This document shows positions 19,359-28,278 of a stretch of 64,000 bases of DNA, piece after piece. Each line of letters starts with the position of its first letter. The stretch's first letter is position 1. This DNA comes from an uncultured Campylobacter sp. GTDB lineage: Bacteria; Campylobacterota; Campylobacteria; Campylobacterales; Campylobacteraceae. The DNA lies in assembly GCF_963518785.1 (NCBI RefSeq), contig NZ_CAUQKJ010000010.1:34465-98464 (forward strand). The letters are read 5' to 3'. The notes beneath the pieces were generated by a model. The model was not told where the DNA came from. It did no database searches and saw only the letters and a list, made by a program, of their open reading frames with translations. The translations under genes and the position numbers were made by a program.

Positions 19359-20243
19359 ATGAGACAGACAACGATAGCTAAGAAAGTCCATAACGTCGGC
19401 ATCGGGCTGCACAAAGGTGAGCCTATCAGACTTACGTTAGAGCCTTTAGAGGCAGGCAGTGGAATCGTATTTTATAGAAGTGATCTTGGCATTAGTTTTA
19501 AAGCCGAGCCGAAAAACGTCATAAATACGCAGATGGCAACCGTCGTAGGAAATGAGAAGGGCTTTATATCAACAATAGAGCATCTAATGAGCGCCATTAA
19601 TGCCTATGGTATTGATAATATCCGTATCATCGTCGATGCTAATGAAATTCCTGTGATGGACGGAAGTTCGGCGAGCTTTTGTATGCTTTTGGATGAAGCG
19701 GGAGTAAGAGAGCTTGACGCGAATAAAAAAGCCCTCATCATCAAGCGAGCCGTAGAGATTCGTGAGGGCGATAAGCTCGTACGACTAAGTCCTAGCAAGA
19801 GCCCTAAATTTGATTATACAATTAAATTTAGCCATCCGCTCATCGGCACTCAGCATCATGTTTTTGAATTTAGTAAGAAAGCTTATCTTAAAGAAATTTC
19901 GCGAGCACGCACGTTTGGATTTTTAAAAGATGTGCAAGCGCTGCGCTCCATGGGATTGGCTCTAGGCGGCAGCTTAGAAAACGCCGTCGTAATCGATGAG
20001 AATAAAATTTTAAACCCCGAGGGCTTGCGCTTTGAAAACGAGTTCGTTCGCCATAAAATTTTAGACGCGATCGGCGATTTGGCACTGGTGGGTGCTCCGA
20101 TTTTGGGCGATTATACAGCGTTTGCGGGAAGCCACGATCTAAATCATAGACTAACTTTATCAGTTTTAGCCGATGCTAAAAATTTCGAGCTAGTAGATCT
20201 TACCGCCGAGGTTGTGCGCGAATATCAAAAAGTCTTTGCTTAA
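19359..20243 (+). CDS. lpxC: UDP-3-O-acyl-N-acetylglucosamine deacetylase
   Basis: 294 residues from the ATG with GAGGA upstream; the longer frame adds ten residues that overlap a -10 box. Zinc ligands of LpxC are visible: His75 in STIEHLMSA, then RHKILDAIGDL (His and Asp), and the general-base region AGSHDLNH. The family opening VHNVGIGLHKGEP is present. It carries out the committed step of lipid A synthesis. Twenty-five bases separate it from the presumed tsaB start. Confidence 0.96.
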   Translation: MRQTTIAKKVHNVGIGLHKGEPIRLTLEPLEAGSGIVFYRSDLGISFKAEPKNVINTQMATVVGNEKGFISTIEHLMSAINAYGIDNIRIIVDANEIPVMDGSSASFCMLLDEAGVRELDANKKALIIKRAVEIREGDKLVRLSPSKSPKFDYTIKFSHPLIGTQHHVFEFSKKAYLKEISRARTFGFLKDVQALRSMGLALGGSLENAVVIDENKILNPEGLRFENEFVRHKILDAIGDLALVGAPILGDYTAFAGSHDLNHRLTLSVLADAKNFELVDLTAEVVREYQKVFA

Positions 20244-20267
20244 GGCTGCAAAATCAAAGAGGTTGAA

Positions 20268-20705
20268 ATTCTAATTGCCGCTCTTAGCGCTCCATGCCTG
20301 CTCGGTGTGTATGAAAACGGCGCTAAGATAGCGGAATTTGCAAGCGCCGAAGGCGAAAAAGCCGATAAATTTCTGATCTGCAAATTTAGTGAAATTCTAA
20401 AAACTTATAAAATCAAAGAGCTCATCTACGCAAACACTCCCGGCAGCTTCATGGGTATGAAGGTGAGCTACGTGATCTTGCGCGCGCTTAGCATCGCTCT
20501 TGATGTGCCGCTGTACGCGATCAGCGGCTTTGAGCTAAGCGGCTTCGGGCCGATCAGAGCGAACAAAAACTTCAGCTACGTTTACGAGTGCGGCGAAATC
20601 AGGATGAAAAAATGTGCCCCCGCCGCGCTATCTTTGCCGCAGGATTTATCGGTTTTAAATAAAAGCGATGATATACTTCCAAATTACATCATAGAAGCGG
20701 TTTAG
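20268..20705 (+). CDS. tsaB: tRNA threonylcarbamoyladenosine protein TsaB
   Basis: About 145 residues. The conserved region TPGSFMGMKVSYVILRAL is the TsaB version of the ASKHA-fold signature, so this is the truncated dimerisation partner of TsaD in t6A tRNA modification. The first ATG/GTG in frame (20307) would delete the first beta strand, yet the frame upstream of it reads EILIAALSAPCLLGVYENG, which is just what the family needs. No ATG, GTG or TTG exists there. An ATT at 20268 has AGAGG five bases upstream and is my best start. The gene lies between lpxC and thrB, as in C. jejuni. Confidence 0.75.
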   Translation: MLIAALSAPCLLGVYENGAKIAEFASAEGEKADKFLICKFSEILKTYKIKELIYANTPGSFMGMKVSYVILRALSIALDVPLYAISGFELSGFGPIRANKNFSYVYECGEIRMKKCAPAALSLPQDLSVLNKSDDILPNYIIEAV

Positions 20706-20713
20706 GAGAGAGC

Positions 20714-21595
20714 TTGATTATAAGAATTCCTGCGACGAGCGCAAATTTAGGCCCCGGTTTCGACGCGCTCGGCCTTAGCCTAGGGCTATTTAACGAAGTA
20801 GAGATTACCGAGCAGAAGTTTTTTTGCGTATCGCTTAGCGGCGAGGGTAGCGACAGAGCGTGGCTAAAAAAGGGCAACGCTTTTTTGAACATTTTCAATG
20901 AAATTTACAGAAAACTAGGCGGCGGGCAAGAGATAAATTTTAAATTTGCTTTTCACAACAACATCCCGTTTTCGCGCGGGCTGGGCAGCAGCTCGGCCGT
21001 GATCGTAGGCGCTATCGCAAGCGCTTATAAAATTTGCGGTTTTGAAATCGATCGTGCTAAAATTTTAAACACGGCGCTGGAATATGAAAATCACCCTGAT
21101 AATATCGCGCCCGCGACGCTCGGCGGCTTTGTCAGCAGCGTCGTGGACGGCAAGACGGTTCGCACGCAAAAATGCGAAATTTCGCAAGATCTGCAAGCGG
21201 TCGTCGTCATCCCCGATACGCCGATGCCTACGAACGAATCGCGCGGCAAGCTGCCTAAGAGCTTTTCGATCAAAGATTGCGTTAGCAACCTCTCGCATGC
21301 GGCGTTTCTGACCGCTTGTTTTATGCGGCGCGACTACGACAGCTTGCGCTACGCCTGTATCGACAAGATGCACGAGCAGATGCGCATGGGCGTGCTTCCG
21401 CAGCTTTTTGGGGTGCGCGAGATCGCCTATGATAATGGCGCGCTTATGAGCTCGCTCTCGGGAAGCGGCTCAAGCTTTTTAAATTTAGCCTACAGATCCG
21501 ACGCTGCAAAGCTTAAAGCCTGCCTTAGCGAAAATTTTAAAAACTTCCGCGTCGAAATTTTAGATATCGACAACGGCGGCTTTAATATTGACTAA
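20714..21595 (+). CDS. thrB: Homoserine kinase
   Basis: 293 residues, GHMP kinase fold. The ATP loop is FSRGLGSSSAVIVGAIASA (near residues 90-108), preceded by PATSANLGPGFDALGLSL and followed by the C-terminal glycine motif LSGSGSSFLNL. It phosphorylates homoserine for threonine synthesis. The start is a TTG with AGGAGAG five bases upstream, eight bases after tsaB. Confidence 0.95.
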   Translation: MIIRIPATSANLGPGFDALGLSLGLFNEVEITEQKFFCVSLSGEGSDRAWLKKGNAFLNIFNEIYRKLGGGQEINFKFAFHNNIPFSRGLGSSSAVIVGAIASAYKICGFEIDRAKILNTALEYENHPDNIAPATLGGFVSSVVDGKTVRTQKCEISQDLQAVVVIPDTPMPTNESRGKLPKSFSIKDCVSNLSHAAFLTACFMRRDYDSLRYACIDKMHEQMRMGVLPQLFGVREIAYDNGALMSSLSGSGSSFLNLAYRSDAAKLKACLSENFKNFRVEILDIDNGGFNID

Positions 21596-21616
21596 GAAAA
21601 ATAAAGATATAATCGC

Positions 21617-21844
21617 ATGAGCGAACCGATTAGGATGTGCGTTATTTGCAAGGGGCGCTTCGCCAAGCGCGAACTCCACGCTTTTTTGCAAAATTTTAAA
21701 AATATAAGCTCAAACAGACAATTTTATATTTGCGACGGTTGCATAAATCAAAAAGAGAAAATTTCAAAATATCTATCTAAATTTGCGTCTAGTGCAGATT
21801 TGGGACATATCAAGGAGAGGGTTTTAAATGGGTGTTCTGATTAA
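21617..21844 (+). CDS. ylxR: YlxR-family (DUF448) RNA-binding protein
   Basis: 75 residues with the family opening [15 protein letters not shown], a short basic beta/alpha fold, and the YICDGCI motif. The usual place of ylxR is between nusA and infB; here it overlaps infB by 17 bases. Members bind RNA (RNase P RNA or rRNA has been proposed). A TATAAT lies only four bases before the ATG, too close for a leadered message; it may serve infB or be chance. Confidence 0.88.
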   Translation: MSEPIRMCVICKGRFAKRELHAFLQNFKNISSNRQFYICDGCINQKEKISKYLSKFASSADLGHIKERVLNGCSD

Positions 21845-24536
21845 AGATATCGCGGATGAGCTTGGATACGCAAGCAAAGAGATAATCGAAAAAGCGCAGG
21901 AGATGGGCTTTAAAAAGGTAAAAACCGCGTCGAATAAAGTAAGCGAGGAAGAAGCTGCCGCTATTTACGATTATATTCAGACGGGAATTTTGCCGGGGAA
22001 AAAGTCAAAGCCCGCAAAGAAAAGCTCCGAAAAAGCGCAAGAGGACGAGAATAAGCCCGCTAAAAAACAGAGCGATACTAAAAAAACCGCTAAAAAAGAG
22101 AGCCCTAAAAAGACAGAAAGCTTAAAAGCTTCCGAATCCAAAGAGCCCGCACAGAGCGCCAAAGAGCCTATCGATGAAAAAACTCAGGCGCAAGAGCCCG
22201 AGGCGAAAACCGAAAAATCTCAAAATCAAAAAGAAGAAATTTCCTCCGCCGCGCAGGAGAAAGAGAAGAAGCAAAACGCCGCTTCAAAGCCTGCTCCGGT
22301 GCAGATAAACAGCGGCGATAGTATAGCTAGCGAGAGCTTGCAAAAGCGCCGCGGCCTAGTCATTGTTAAAAAGAAGAAGGAAGTTCAAGCTCCGGCGGCA
22401 CAAGATAGAACCGAGCCTAGGCGCGAAAAGATGAGCGCGAGCTTGGAGGCGATCTTTTCAAATGCCGAACTAAATTTGAAAAAGAAAAAGATCGAAAAGA
22501 AAAAAGCTCCCGCCGCAAAAAAAGAGGATGCCCTTAAAATTGACATCATTCCCGATCATGAGATGGCCGATATCGTCATTGAGGACGAGGACGTCGTGGT
22601 AATGCCAGATTTCACCGTCAAACCGATCCAAACCGAAAACCGCACCAAAAGTAAAAACCAACCTAATATTTATCGCGCCTCGCAGAATCAAATTTTCAGC
22701 AGTGAGGGCGGTATAAGTCGCGGCGGTCGCAAAAAGCATAAAAAAGCCCCTCGCGAGCAGGGTAGCGAAATCGTAAGCTCTGTAAATATCCCAAAAGAGA
22801 TCCGCGTCTATGAGTTCGCCGATAAGATCAAAAAGCAGCCTAGCGAGATCATCGGCAAGTTATTTGCGCTTGGGATGATGACGACGAAAAACGACTTTTT
22901 GGACGAGGATGCGATAGAAATTTTAGCAAGCGAATTCGGTATCGAAGTAAATATCATCGATGAGGCGCAGGAGTTTGATTACATCAAGGCTTACGAGGAC
23001 AGCGAAGGCGAAGAAAATTTAATCGCTAGAGCGCCCGTCATCACCATTATGGGACACGTCGATCACGGCAAAACGAGCCTGCTTGATTACATCCGAAACT
23101 CTCGCGTAGCAAGCGGCGAAGCGGGCGGCATCACGCAGCACGTAGGCGCGTATATGGTCGAGAAAAACGGCAGGAAGATCACCTTCATAGACACCCCTGG
23201 CCACGAGGCCTTTACTTCGATGAGAGCGCGCGGGGCCGAGGTTACCGATATCGTAATCATCGTAGTGGCCGCAGACGACGGCGTCAAGCCTCAGACTAAG
23301 GAGGCTATAGCGCACGCCAAGGCCGCAAACGTGCCGATTATCATCGCGATAAATAAAATGGACAAACCCTCCGCAAATCCAGATCTCGTAAAAACGGGGC
23401 TTGCAGAGCTTGACATCATGCCTACCGAGTGGGGCGGCAGCTACGAGTTCGTGCCGATCTCCGCAAAGACGGGCGACGGAATCGAAAATTTATTAGAGAT
23501 CGTGCTTTTGCAAGCCGATCTTTTGGAGCTTAAGGCCGATCCTAGCAAGCAGGCTAAGGCAACCATCATCGAAAGCTCCCTGCAGAAGGGGCGCGGCGCC
23601 GTTGCCACCGTCATCGTGCAAAACGGCACCCTGCACGTCGGAGATACCGTCGTAGCGGGTATCGCATATGGCAAGGTGCGCGCGCTTAGCGACGATAAGG
23701 GCAGGGCGCTAAAGCAAATTTTACCGGGCGAATGCGGCGTCATCATAGGCCTTAGCGAGGTTCCGGGTGCGGGCGAGACGCTGATCGGCGTTTCAAGCGA
23801 TAAAGAAGCGCGCGAGTACGCGAGTAAAATTTACGAGCATCAGCGCCAAAAAGAGCTTAGCAAATCGACCAAGGTCACCATCGACGAGCTAAGCGCCAAG
23901 ATCGCCGAAGGCTCGCTAAAAAGCCTACCCGTGATTGTCAAAGCCGACGTCGCGGGCTCGCTGGAGGCTATCAAAGCAAGCCTTGAGAAGCTCCGCAACG
24001 ACGAAGTCAAGGTCGATATCATCCACAGCGGCATCGGCGGTATCACGCAAAACGACATCGCTTTAGCAAGCGCTAGCGAAAACTGCGTGATCTTGGGCTT
24101 CAACGTCCGTCCTACGGGCGAGATCAAAGAGCTTGCCAAGGAGCGCGGCGCGCAGATTAAGACCTACAACGTCATCTACAATCTCATCGACGATATCAAG
24201 GCGCTTTTGAGCGGCCTTATGAGCCCGATCATCAGCGAGGAGGCCTTGGGTCAAGCCGAGATCCGCCAGGTCATCAACGTGCCTAAGATTGGGCAGATCG
24301 CGGGCTGCATGGTTACCGACGGGCTCATCGCTCGCGGCGCGAAGATCCGCGTCATCAGAGAGGGCGTCATCGTTTTCGAGGGCAACGTCAGCTCGCTCAA
24401 GCGCTTCAAAGACGACGCCAAGGAAGTCGCCAAGGGCTTCGAGTGCGGCGTAGGCATCGAGGGCTACGATGATATGCGCGTGGGCGATTTTATCGAAAGC
24501 TACAAGCAAAAAGAGGAGCAGGCTACGATCGACTAA
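21828..24536 (+). CDS. infB: Translation initiation factor IF-2
   Basis: 902 residues. A small N-terminal helical domain (residues 1-50) is followed by a long Lys/Ala/Glu/Pro-rich linker (about 55-310). Next come a second IF2 N-domain and the GTPase domain with GHVDHGKTS (near 406-414), DTPGHEAF and NKMDKP, then domains II, III and the fMet-tRNA binding C-domain. It brings initiator tRNA to the 30S subunit. It begins inside ylxR, so the two are translationally coupled. Confidence 0.98.
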   Translation: MGVLIKDIADELGYASKEIIEKAQEMGFKKVKTASNKVSEEEAAAIYDYIQTGILPGKKSKPAKKSSEKAQEDENKPAKKQSDTKKTAKKESPKKTESLKASESKEPAQSAKEPIDEKTQAQEPEAKTEKSQNQKEEISSAAQEKEKKQNAASKPAPVQINSGDSIASESLQKRRGLVIVKKKKEVQAPAAQDRTEPRREKMSASLEAIFSNAELNLKKKKIEKKKAPAAKKEDALKIDIIPDHEMADIVIEDEDVVVMPDFTVKPIQTENRTKSKNQPNIYRASQNQIFSSEGGISRGGRKKHKKAPREQGSEIVSSVNIPKEIRVYEFADKIKKQPSEIIGKLFALGMMTTKNDFLDEDAIEILASEFGIEVNIIDEAQEFDYIKAYEDSEGEENLIARAPVITIMGHVDHGKTSLLDYIRNSRVASGEAGGITQHVGAYMVEKNGRKITFIDTPGHEAFTSMRARGAEVTDIVIIVVAADDGVKPQTKEAIAHAKAANVPIIIAINKMDKPSANPDLVKTGLAELDIMPTEWGGSYEFVPISAKTGDGIENLLEIVLLQADLLELKADPSKQAKATIIESSLQKGRGAVATVIVQNGTLHVGDTVVAGIAYGKVRALSDDKGRALKQILPGECGVIIGLSEVPGAGETLIGVSSDKEAREYASKIYEHQRQKELSKSTKVTIDELSAKIAEGSLKSLPVIVKADVAGSLEAIKASLEKLRNDEVKVDIIHSGIGGITQNDIALASASENCVILGFNVRPTGEIKELAKERGAQIKTYNVIYNLIDDIKALLSGLMSPIISEEALGQAEIRQVINVPKIGQIAGCMVTDGLIARGAKIRVIREGVIVFEGNVSSLKRFKDDAKEVAKGFECGVGIEGYDDMRVGDFIESYKQKEEQATID

Positions 24537-25663
24537 TGCTCGCGAAATCCGCGTGGCCATTCGCTTCGTTCGCACGGCTTGCGGCTAAATTTTAAGCCTT
24601 GATCGCGCCTTGAAATTTTATGCTCGCAAAATTTGGGCGTGAAATTTCGCCTTTTAAATTTAGCGGCGGAGCGTACGGGCAAGGTTTTAAATTTTGTCGG
24701 TTTCGCGCAAGGTGCTGCTGCATAGCGCTAGTTTTGAAATTTTAATGTTTAGATTTTTCTTGCAGCGCGTCTTTGCGATTAAATTTTATTTGACGCCGCT
24801 TGTTGATCGCGGATTTTCCGCGCGACTTAAATTTTAAATTTAATCGCAAAGTTGAAATTTTAAAGCGGCAAAATTTAGATCTCGCGCAGCATCGAAGCGC
24901 TTTTAAAATTTAAGATAAATTTCGAATTGGTGCAGTGCGGCAAAACAGCAGCGCGGAGAATAGCGCGGTACAGGCGGCGCAAAATGAGGCGGCAACGGCG
25001 TGCGGTGTCATTGCGGCGTTGCCAAAAGACGGCAGCGGATATCGTAAATAGCGACGCAGTAAGCGAGCGTAGCGCAAAGAGGGTGTCGCCGCGCGCTGTA
25101 TTATTGCGGTGTCAAGACGGACAGCGCGGCGGTGATATAGCGCGCCGTGGCGAGCAGAATACGGCGTAGAATAGAACTGCGCCTTACGCGGAAATATTTT
25201 TGCGGTAGCGGCGTAATTACGCGACGAGCTTCCGTATGCGAGCCATAAAATTCTTGCGCGATCTGCGTTTGAAATTTAAGCGCAAATCGCGCGGGCTAAA
25301 ATTTAAAAACAAAATTTCAAAGCAGGGCTTGCGCCTTTTAAAATTTAAAAGCGAAATTTTAAAAAGTGCGGCGTCGTTTGCAATACCGGCGCGCAGCAAA
25401 CCGCTCAGAATTTAAATAGATGCTCCGGCGCGACGCACGCCGCGTCAAATTTAAATAGACCGCTTCGCCGCAGGACGGATATTTCACCGCGCCGAAGTGA
25501 AATAGAATTCCGCATCGCCATAAGATAGATGCGAAATAAAATTCAGTGCCGCCGCAAGACGGACGCTCTGCTGCGACAAAGCAATAAAATTCCGTCATCG
25601 CAAGACGCAAAATAAAATTCCATCGCCGCGCAATCTGCGGCGATTTAAGATAGCGAGGTAAAG
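24537..25663 (+). other. Long spacer between infB and rbfA, no gene seen
   Basis: 1.1 kb with no gene I believe. The first 400 and last 450 bases are dense in AAATTTTA and ATAAAATTC words. The middle (about 24920-25170) is GC-rich with open but compositionally odd frames. Near 25490-25640 the phrase ATAAAATTC recurs three to four times with GCAAGACG pieces between, a degenerate repeat array. infB and rbfA are normally adjacent. Confidence 0.55.
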
Positions 25664-26029
25664 ATGAATCCGACCGAACTAAGAAGACTGCGCACGCAAA
25701 GCGTGCTAAAGCAACTCATCCCCGAAGCGCTCGCGAGCCTTGAGGACGAGCTTTTGCGCGGGCTGTGCGTCACCGACGTGGAGTGCAAGCGCGGGCGTTA
25801 CGATGCGTTTGTGTATCTGGATAAAAACGCCTTCGACGAGCGCGAGCAGGAATTCGTGCTCGAAAAGCTCGACCGCGTGGTGAGATATTTGCAAAACTTC
25901 TGCGCCGAGGCGGAGGGCTGGTACCGCTGCCCCGCATTTCACTTCAAATTTGACGACCGCTTGGAGTATCAAAACAAAATGGACGATTTATTCGACAAAA
26001 TAGAGGAGGATCTGCGCAAAAATGGTTGA
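25664..26029 (+). CDS. rbfA: 30S ribosome-binding factor A
   Basis: 121 residues, KH-like fold with the RbfA pattern of an early helix RTQSVLKQLIPEAL, strand LCVTDVECKRG, and C-terminal PAFHFKFDDRLEYQNKMDDLFDKIEEDL. It assists 16S 5-prime end maturation and cold adaptation. GCGAGGTAAAG precedes the ATG. It overlaps rimP by eight bases. Confidence 0.93.
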   Translation: MNPTELRRLRTQSVLKQLIPEALASLEDELLRGLCVTDVECKRGRYDAFVYLDKNAFDEREQEFVLEKLDRVVRYLQNFCAEAEGWYRCPAFHFKFDDRLEYQNKMDDLFDKIEEDLRKNG

Positions 26030-26441
26030 TTTAGAGGCTTTGGCGCGCGAGTGCGGCGTGCAGCTTTACGATGTGGAAACGGTGAGCGAAAACGGCAGAA
26101 CGATCTATCGCATCAGCATCACGAAAGCGGGCGGCGTGGGCTTGGACGACTGCGAGCGGCTATCGCGGCTGCTTTCGCCGATTTTCGACGTGGAGCCGCC
26201 GCTTGAGGGTGAATGGACGCTGGAGGTCGGCTCGCCCGGGCTTGAGCGCAAGCTAAGCAAGCCGCAGCATTTCGCAAACTCCGTGGGCGAGCTGGTGCGC
26301 CTAAGCCGCGCGGACGGGCAGAAGCTATGCGGCGAGGTGCTTGGCTACGAAGGCGGCGTGCTTAGGCTGCGCACGGACGGCGGCGAGGTGAGCATGCGAC
26401 TTGACGAGATCAAAAAGGCGCGAACCTACGTGCAGTGGTAG
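26022..26441 (+). CDS. rimP: Ribosome maturation factor RimP
   Basis: 139 residues. The N-terminal domain shows YDVETVSENGRTIYRISI and GLDDCERLSRLLSPIFDVEPP, then YTLEVGSPGLER-type signature (here WTLEVGSPGLERKL), then an SH3-like C-terminal domain. It assists 30S assembly. The start lies inside rbfA, implying coupling. The gene is richer in GC than its neighbours. Confidence 0.95.
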   Translation: MVDLEALARECGVQLYDVETVSENGRTIYRISITKAGGVGLDDCERLSRLLSPIFDVEPPLEGEWTLEVGSPGLERKLSKPQHFANSVGELVRLSRADGQKLCGEVLGYEGGVLRLRTDGGEVSMRLDEIKKARTYVQW

Positions 26442-27473
26442 CGGCGGAGCTTTAAAGCTCTGCGTGCAGGGCTTTGGGGTGTGGTGTTTTAGAAGCGTAG
26501 ACTTAAATTTTAAGCTAAAGCGGCGAGGCTAATTTGGATTTGCCTTGCTTTTTGCGCGCTTTTAAGTATTGCGTCTATCGCGAGCGATGCACGGCTCGCG
26601 GCATCTTGCCTCGCTTTTTAATTTGGCGCGCGATATTCGGTGCGGCTTTCAAAAACACATACCGCGCGCAAACCTTTCGCGTTGAGCTTGATCGTATCGC
26701 ACGAAAGCATTTCTGCGTTGCAATTGTTCGCATGCGCACCGCGGCGAAACGCCGTTTCGCCAAGCTTTTTGCGCTTAGGTTTGCGATTGTCGGCATGCGG
26801 TACGAATGTGCGGGCTGCGGGTAGAGTGAAATTCGATAAATATTAGCCTTTCGCGCGGACGTGCCCGCAGTACCGTCTTGTTGCGTCGCATGGGCACGCG
26901 AGCATGTTAAATTTTGGATTTTTTAAAAATTTGCCGCTGTCGGTCGCTCTTGATCTCTCGCGGCGCTCGGCGCAAAATTTTAAAATTCCGGCGCCGCTTG
27001 TTTGTTTTGAAATTTCAGATTACACCGACAAAAGATAATTTTTACGCCACTGGGCGGTGCTTTGAAATTTAAAATCGCTCCGCTAAAAGGCAGATTTCTA
27101 CGGCGATTGCTGCTGTGCAAATTTTTAATTCCCATGCCGCGCGTGCCGTTTTAGAATTTCATGATGCACCGTTAAAAGGTAAGTTTTGCATGATACTTGC
27201 GCGCCACTCTGGAATTTCACGGCATGTCGCTGGAAGCGGCTAAATTTTAAAATTTACGCGCTGTTTCGGCGCGGCAAAATTCCACGCTGAAATTTCGCCC
27301 GTAAATTTTTGATACAAAATTCCCGCGCCAAATTTCGCCTTAAAATTTTGCCCGCAGAATTTTAGGCAGTTAAATTTTATCGATAAATTTACGTTTTAAA
27401 ATTCCACGAGCAGAGATTTGCGCGCCGCTTAGCGAAATTTCGATTGCCGGCTGAGCGGCGCGGATGTTTGCGA
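26442..27473 (+). other. Repeat-rich spacer, no gene seen
   Basis: About 1 kb. The first 400 bases are GC-rich with open frames on both strands of strange composition and no recognisable product. The rest is dense in AAATTT words. No RNA gene seen. Confidence 0.5.
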
Positions 27474-27728
27474 CTATGAAGCGGAGATGCCGATCGTGGC
27501 TAGCAGTACGGGCGAGGTCATGAGCCCTACGATCGTAAGGATCCACGCTAATATCGCTATTACGAGCGAGGCTTGCTTTTTGACGGCTTGATAGGTCGCG
27601 GCGATCGCGCACAAAAACGCAAGCGGAACAAAGACGATCCCTAGGAAAAAGATCCCTAAAATCGCGAAGACTATGGAGAGTATCCCAAGCACGTTTGATT
27701 GGGGTTGAACGGTCGGTTGTTCAGACAT
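27474..27728 (-). CDS. Small membrane protein (DUF4190-like)
   Basis: 84 residues. After a polar Gln/Pro-rich start (MSEQPTVQPQSN) come two hydrophobic helices (about residues 13-45 and 54-80) joined by a short QAVKKQ loop, with the motif LGILSIVFAILGIFFLGIVF that resembles DUF4190 proteins. Function unknown. AAAGGATTAAA precedes the ATG. A run of 15 G on its own strand lies 33 bases upstream, next to a TAGAAT that could be its -10, so expression may be phase variable. Confidence 0.7.
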   Translation of the reverse strand: MSEQPTVQPQSNVLGILSIVFAILGIFFLGIVFVPLAFLCAIAATYQAVKKQASLVIAILAWILTIVGLMTSPVLLATIGISAS

Positions 27729-27761
27729 TTTAATCCTTTGAAGAAAATTCGTGTAATTCTA

Positions 27762-27776
27762 CCCCCCCCCCCCCCC
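27762..27776 (-). repeat. Homopolymeric tract, 15 G on the minus strand
   Basis: Fifteen C on the plus strand. On the minus strand the tract is followed at once by TAGAAT and, 33 bases later, by the ATG of the small membrane protein. Tracts of eight or more G/C are classic slippage switches in Campylobacter. The tract is outside the reading frame, so it would act on the promoter, not on translation. Confidence 0.95.
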
Positions 27777-28278
27777 TGAATTTGAGCTGAAATTAAGCCG
27801 TGCCTTTTGGGACTGTATATTCACGCTCGATTGCGGTTCTGCCATGGCGCCTATTAAAATTTTACTTCGCAAAGCCCGCTTTTCCGCGCTATCGGCAGAC
27901 GCTCTTTTACACGATAAGCGTAAATTTTTGTGCCGTCCGTGCACGAAACGGATGCCGCAAAATTTGCGATTTAGGATAAAATTCTAAAACCTGTGGTAAG
28001 ATTTCGCAGTTTCGCTTCCGCGCGGAATTTCTCTCAGGCACATACGGCGCGCGGCTTGCAAGCTCTGATAATTTAGCGTTTAAAGCAAGCTCAATGCCTT
28101 ACAGATAGGCTAAAGCGCGAGGTCGGCGTCATCCAGCGCAGCGAGGAAGGGCGCAGGTGAGCTAGTCGGTTTGCGCCTGAGGGTGCAATCTGTTGCAAAC
28201 AGATGCGATTGCTGGCTCGTCGCAAAATCGGCTAAGCAATCACGGTTGAGCGGGATAATTTAAATTTTTGGATCTTTT
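27777..28278 (+). other. Spacer before ribD with consecutive hairpins
   Basis: Unlike other spacers it has few AAATTTTA words in its second half. Four inverted repeats follow one another: GCCT/AGGC at 28096-28110, GGCGCA/TGCGCC at 28150-28177, ATCTGTT-GCA-AACAGAT at 28188-28204, and GATTGCT/AGCAATC at 28207-28241. They end 37 bases before ribD. They may form a structured leader. I found no match to the conserved core of the FMN riboswitch. Confidence 0.4.

Noticed and set aside
24927..25169. Arg-rich reading frame of 80 residues
   Set aside because: Composition is that of GC-rich repeat DNA, no ribosome binding site, no family. A second frame of similar openness overlaps it.
26534..26846. 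Overlapping plus and minus frames after rimP
   Set aside because: All three have Arg/Ala/Cys-rich products of GC-rich spacer and no ribosome binding site.
27759..27944. 61-residue minus frame ending in poly-Gly
   Set aside because: The Gly run is the G15 tract and a stop follows; codon use and start signals do not support a gene, and no tract length would fuse it in frame to the membrane protein.
27900..28278. FMN riboswitch before ribD
   Set aside because: The conserved blocks of the RFN element are absent; only generic hairpins are present.
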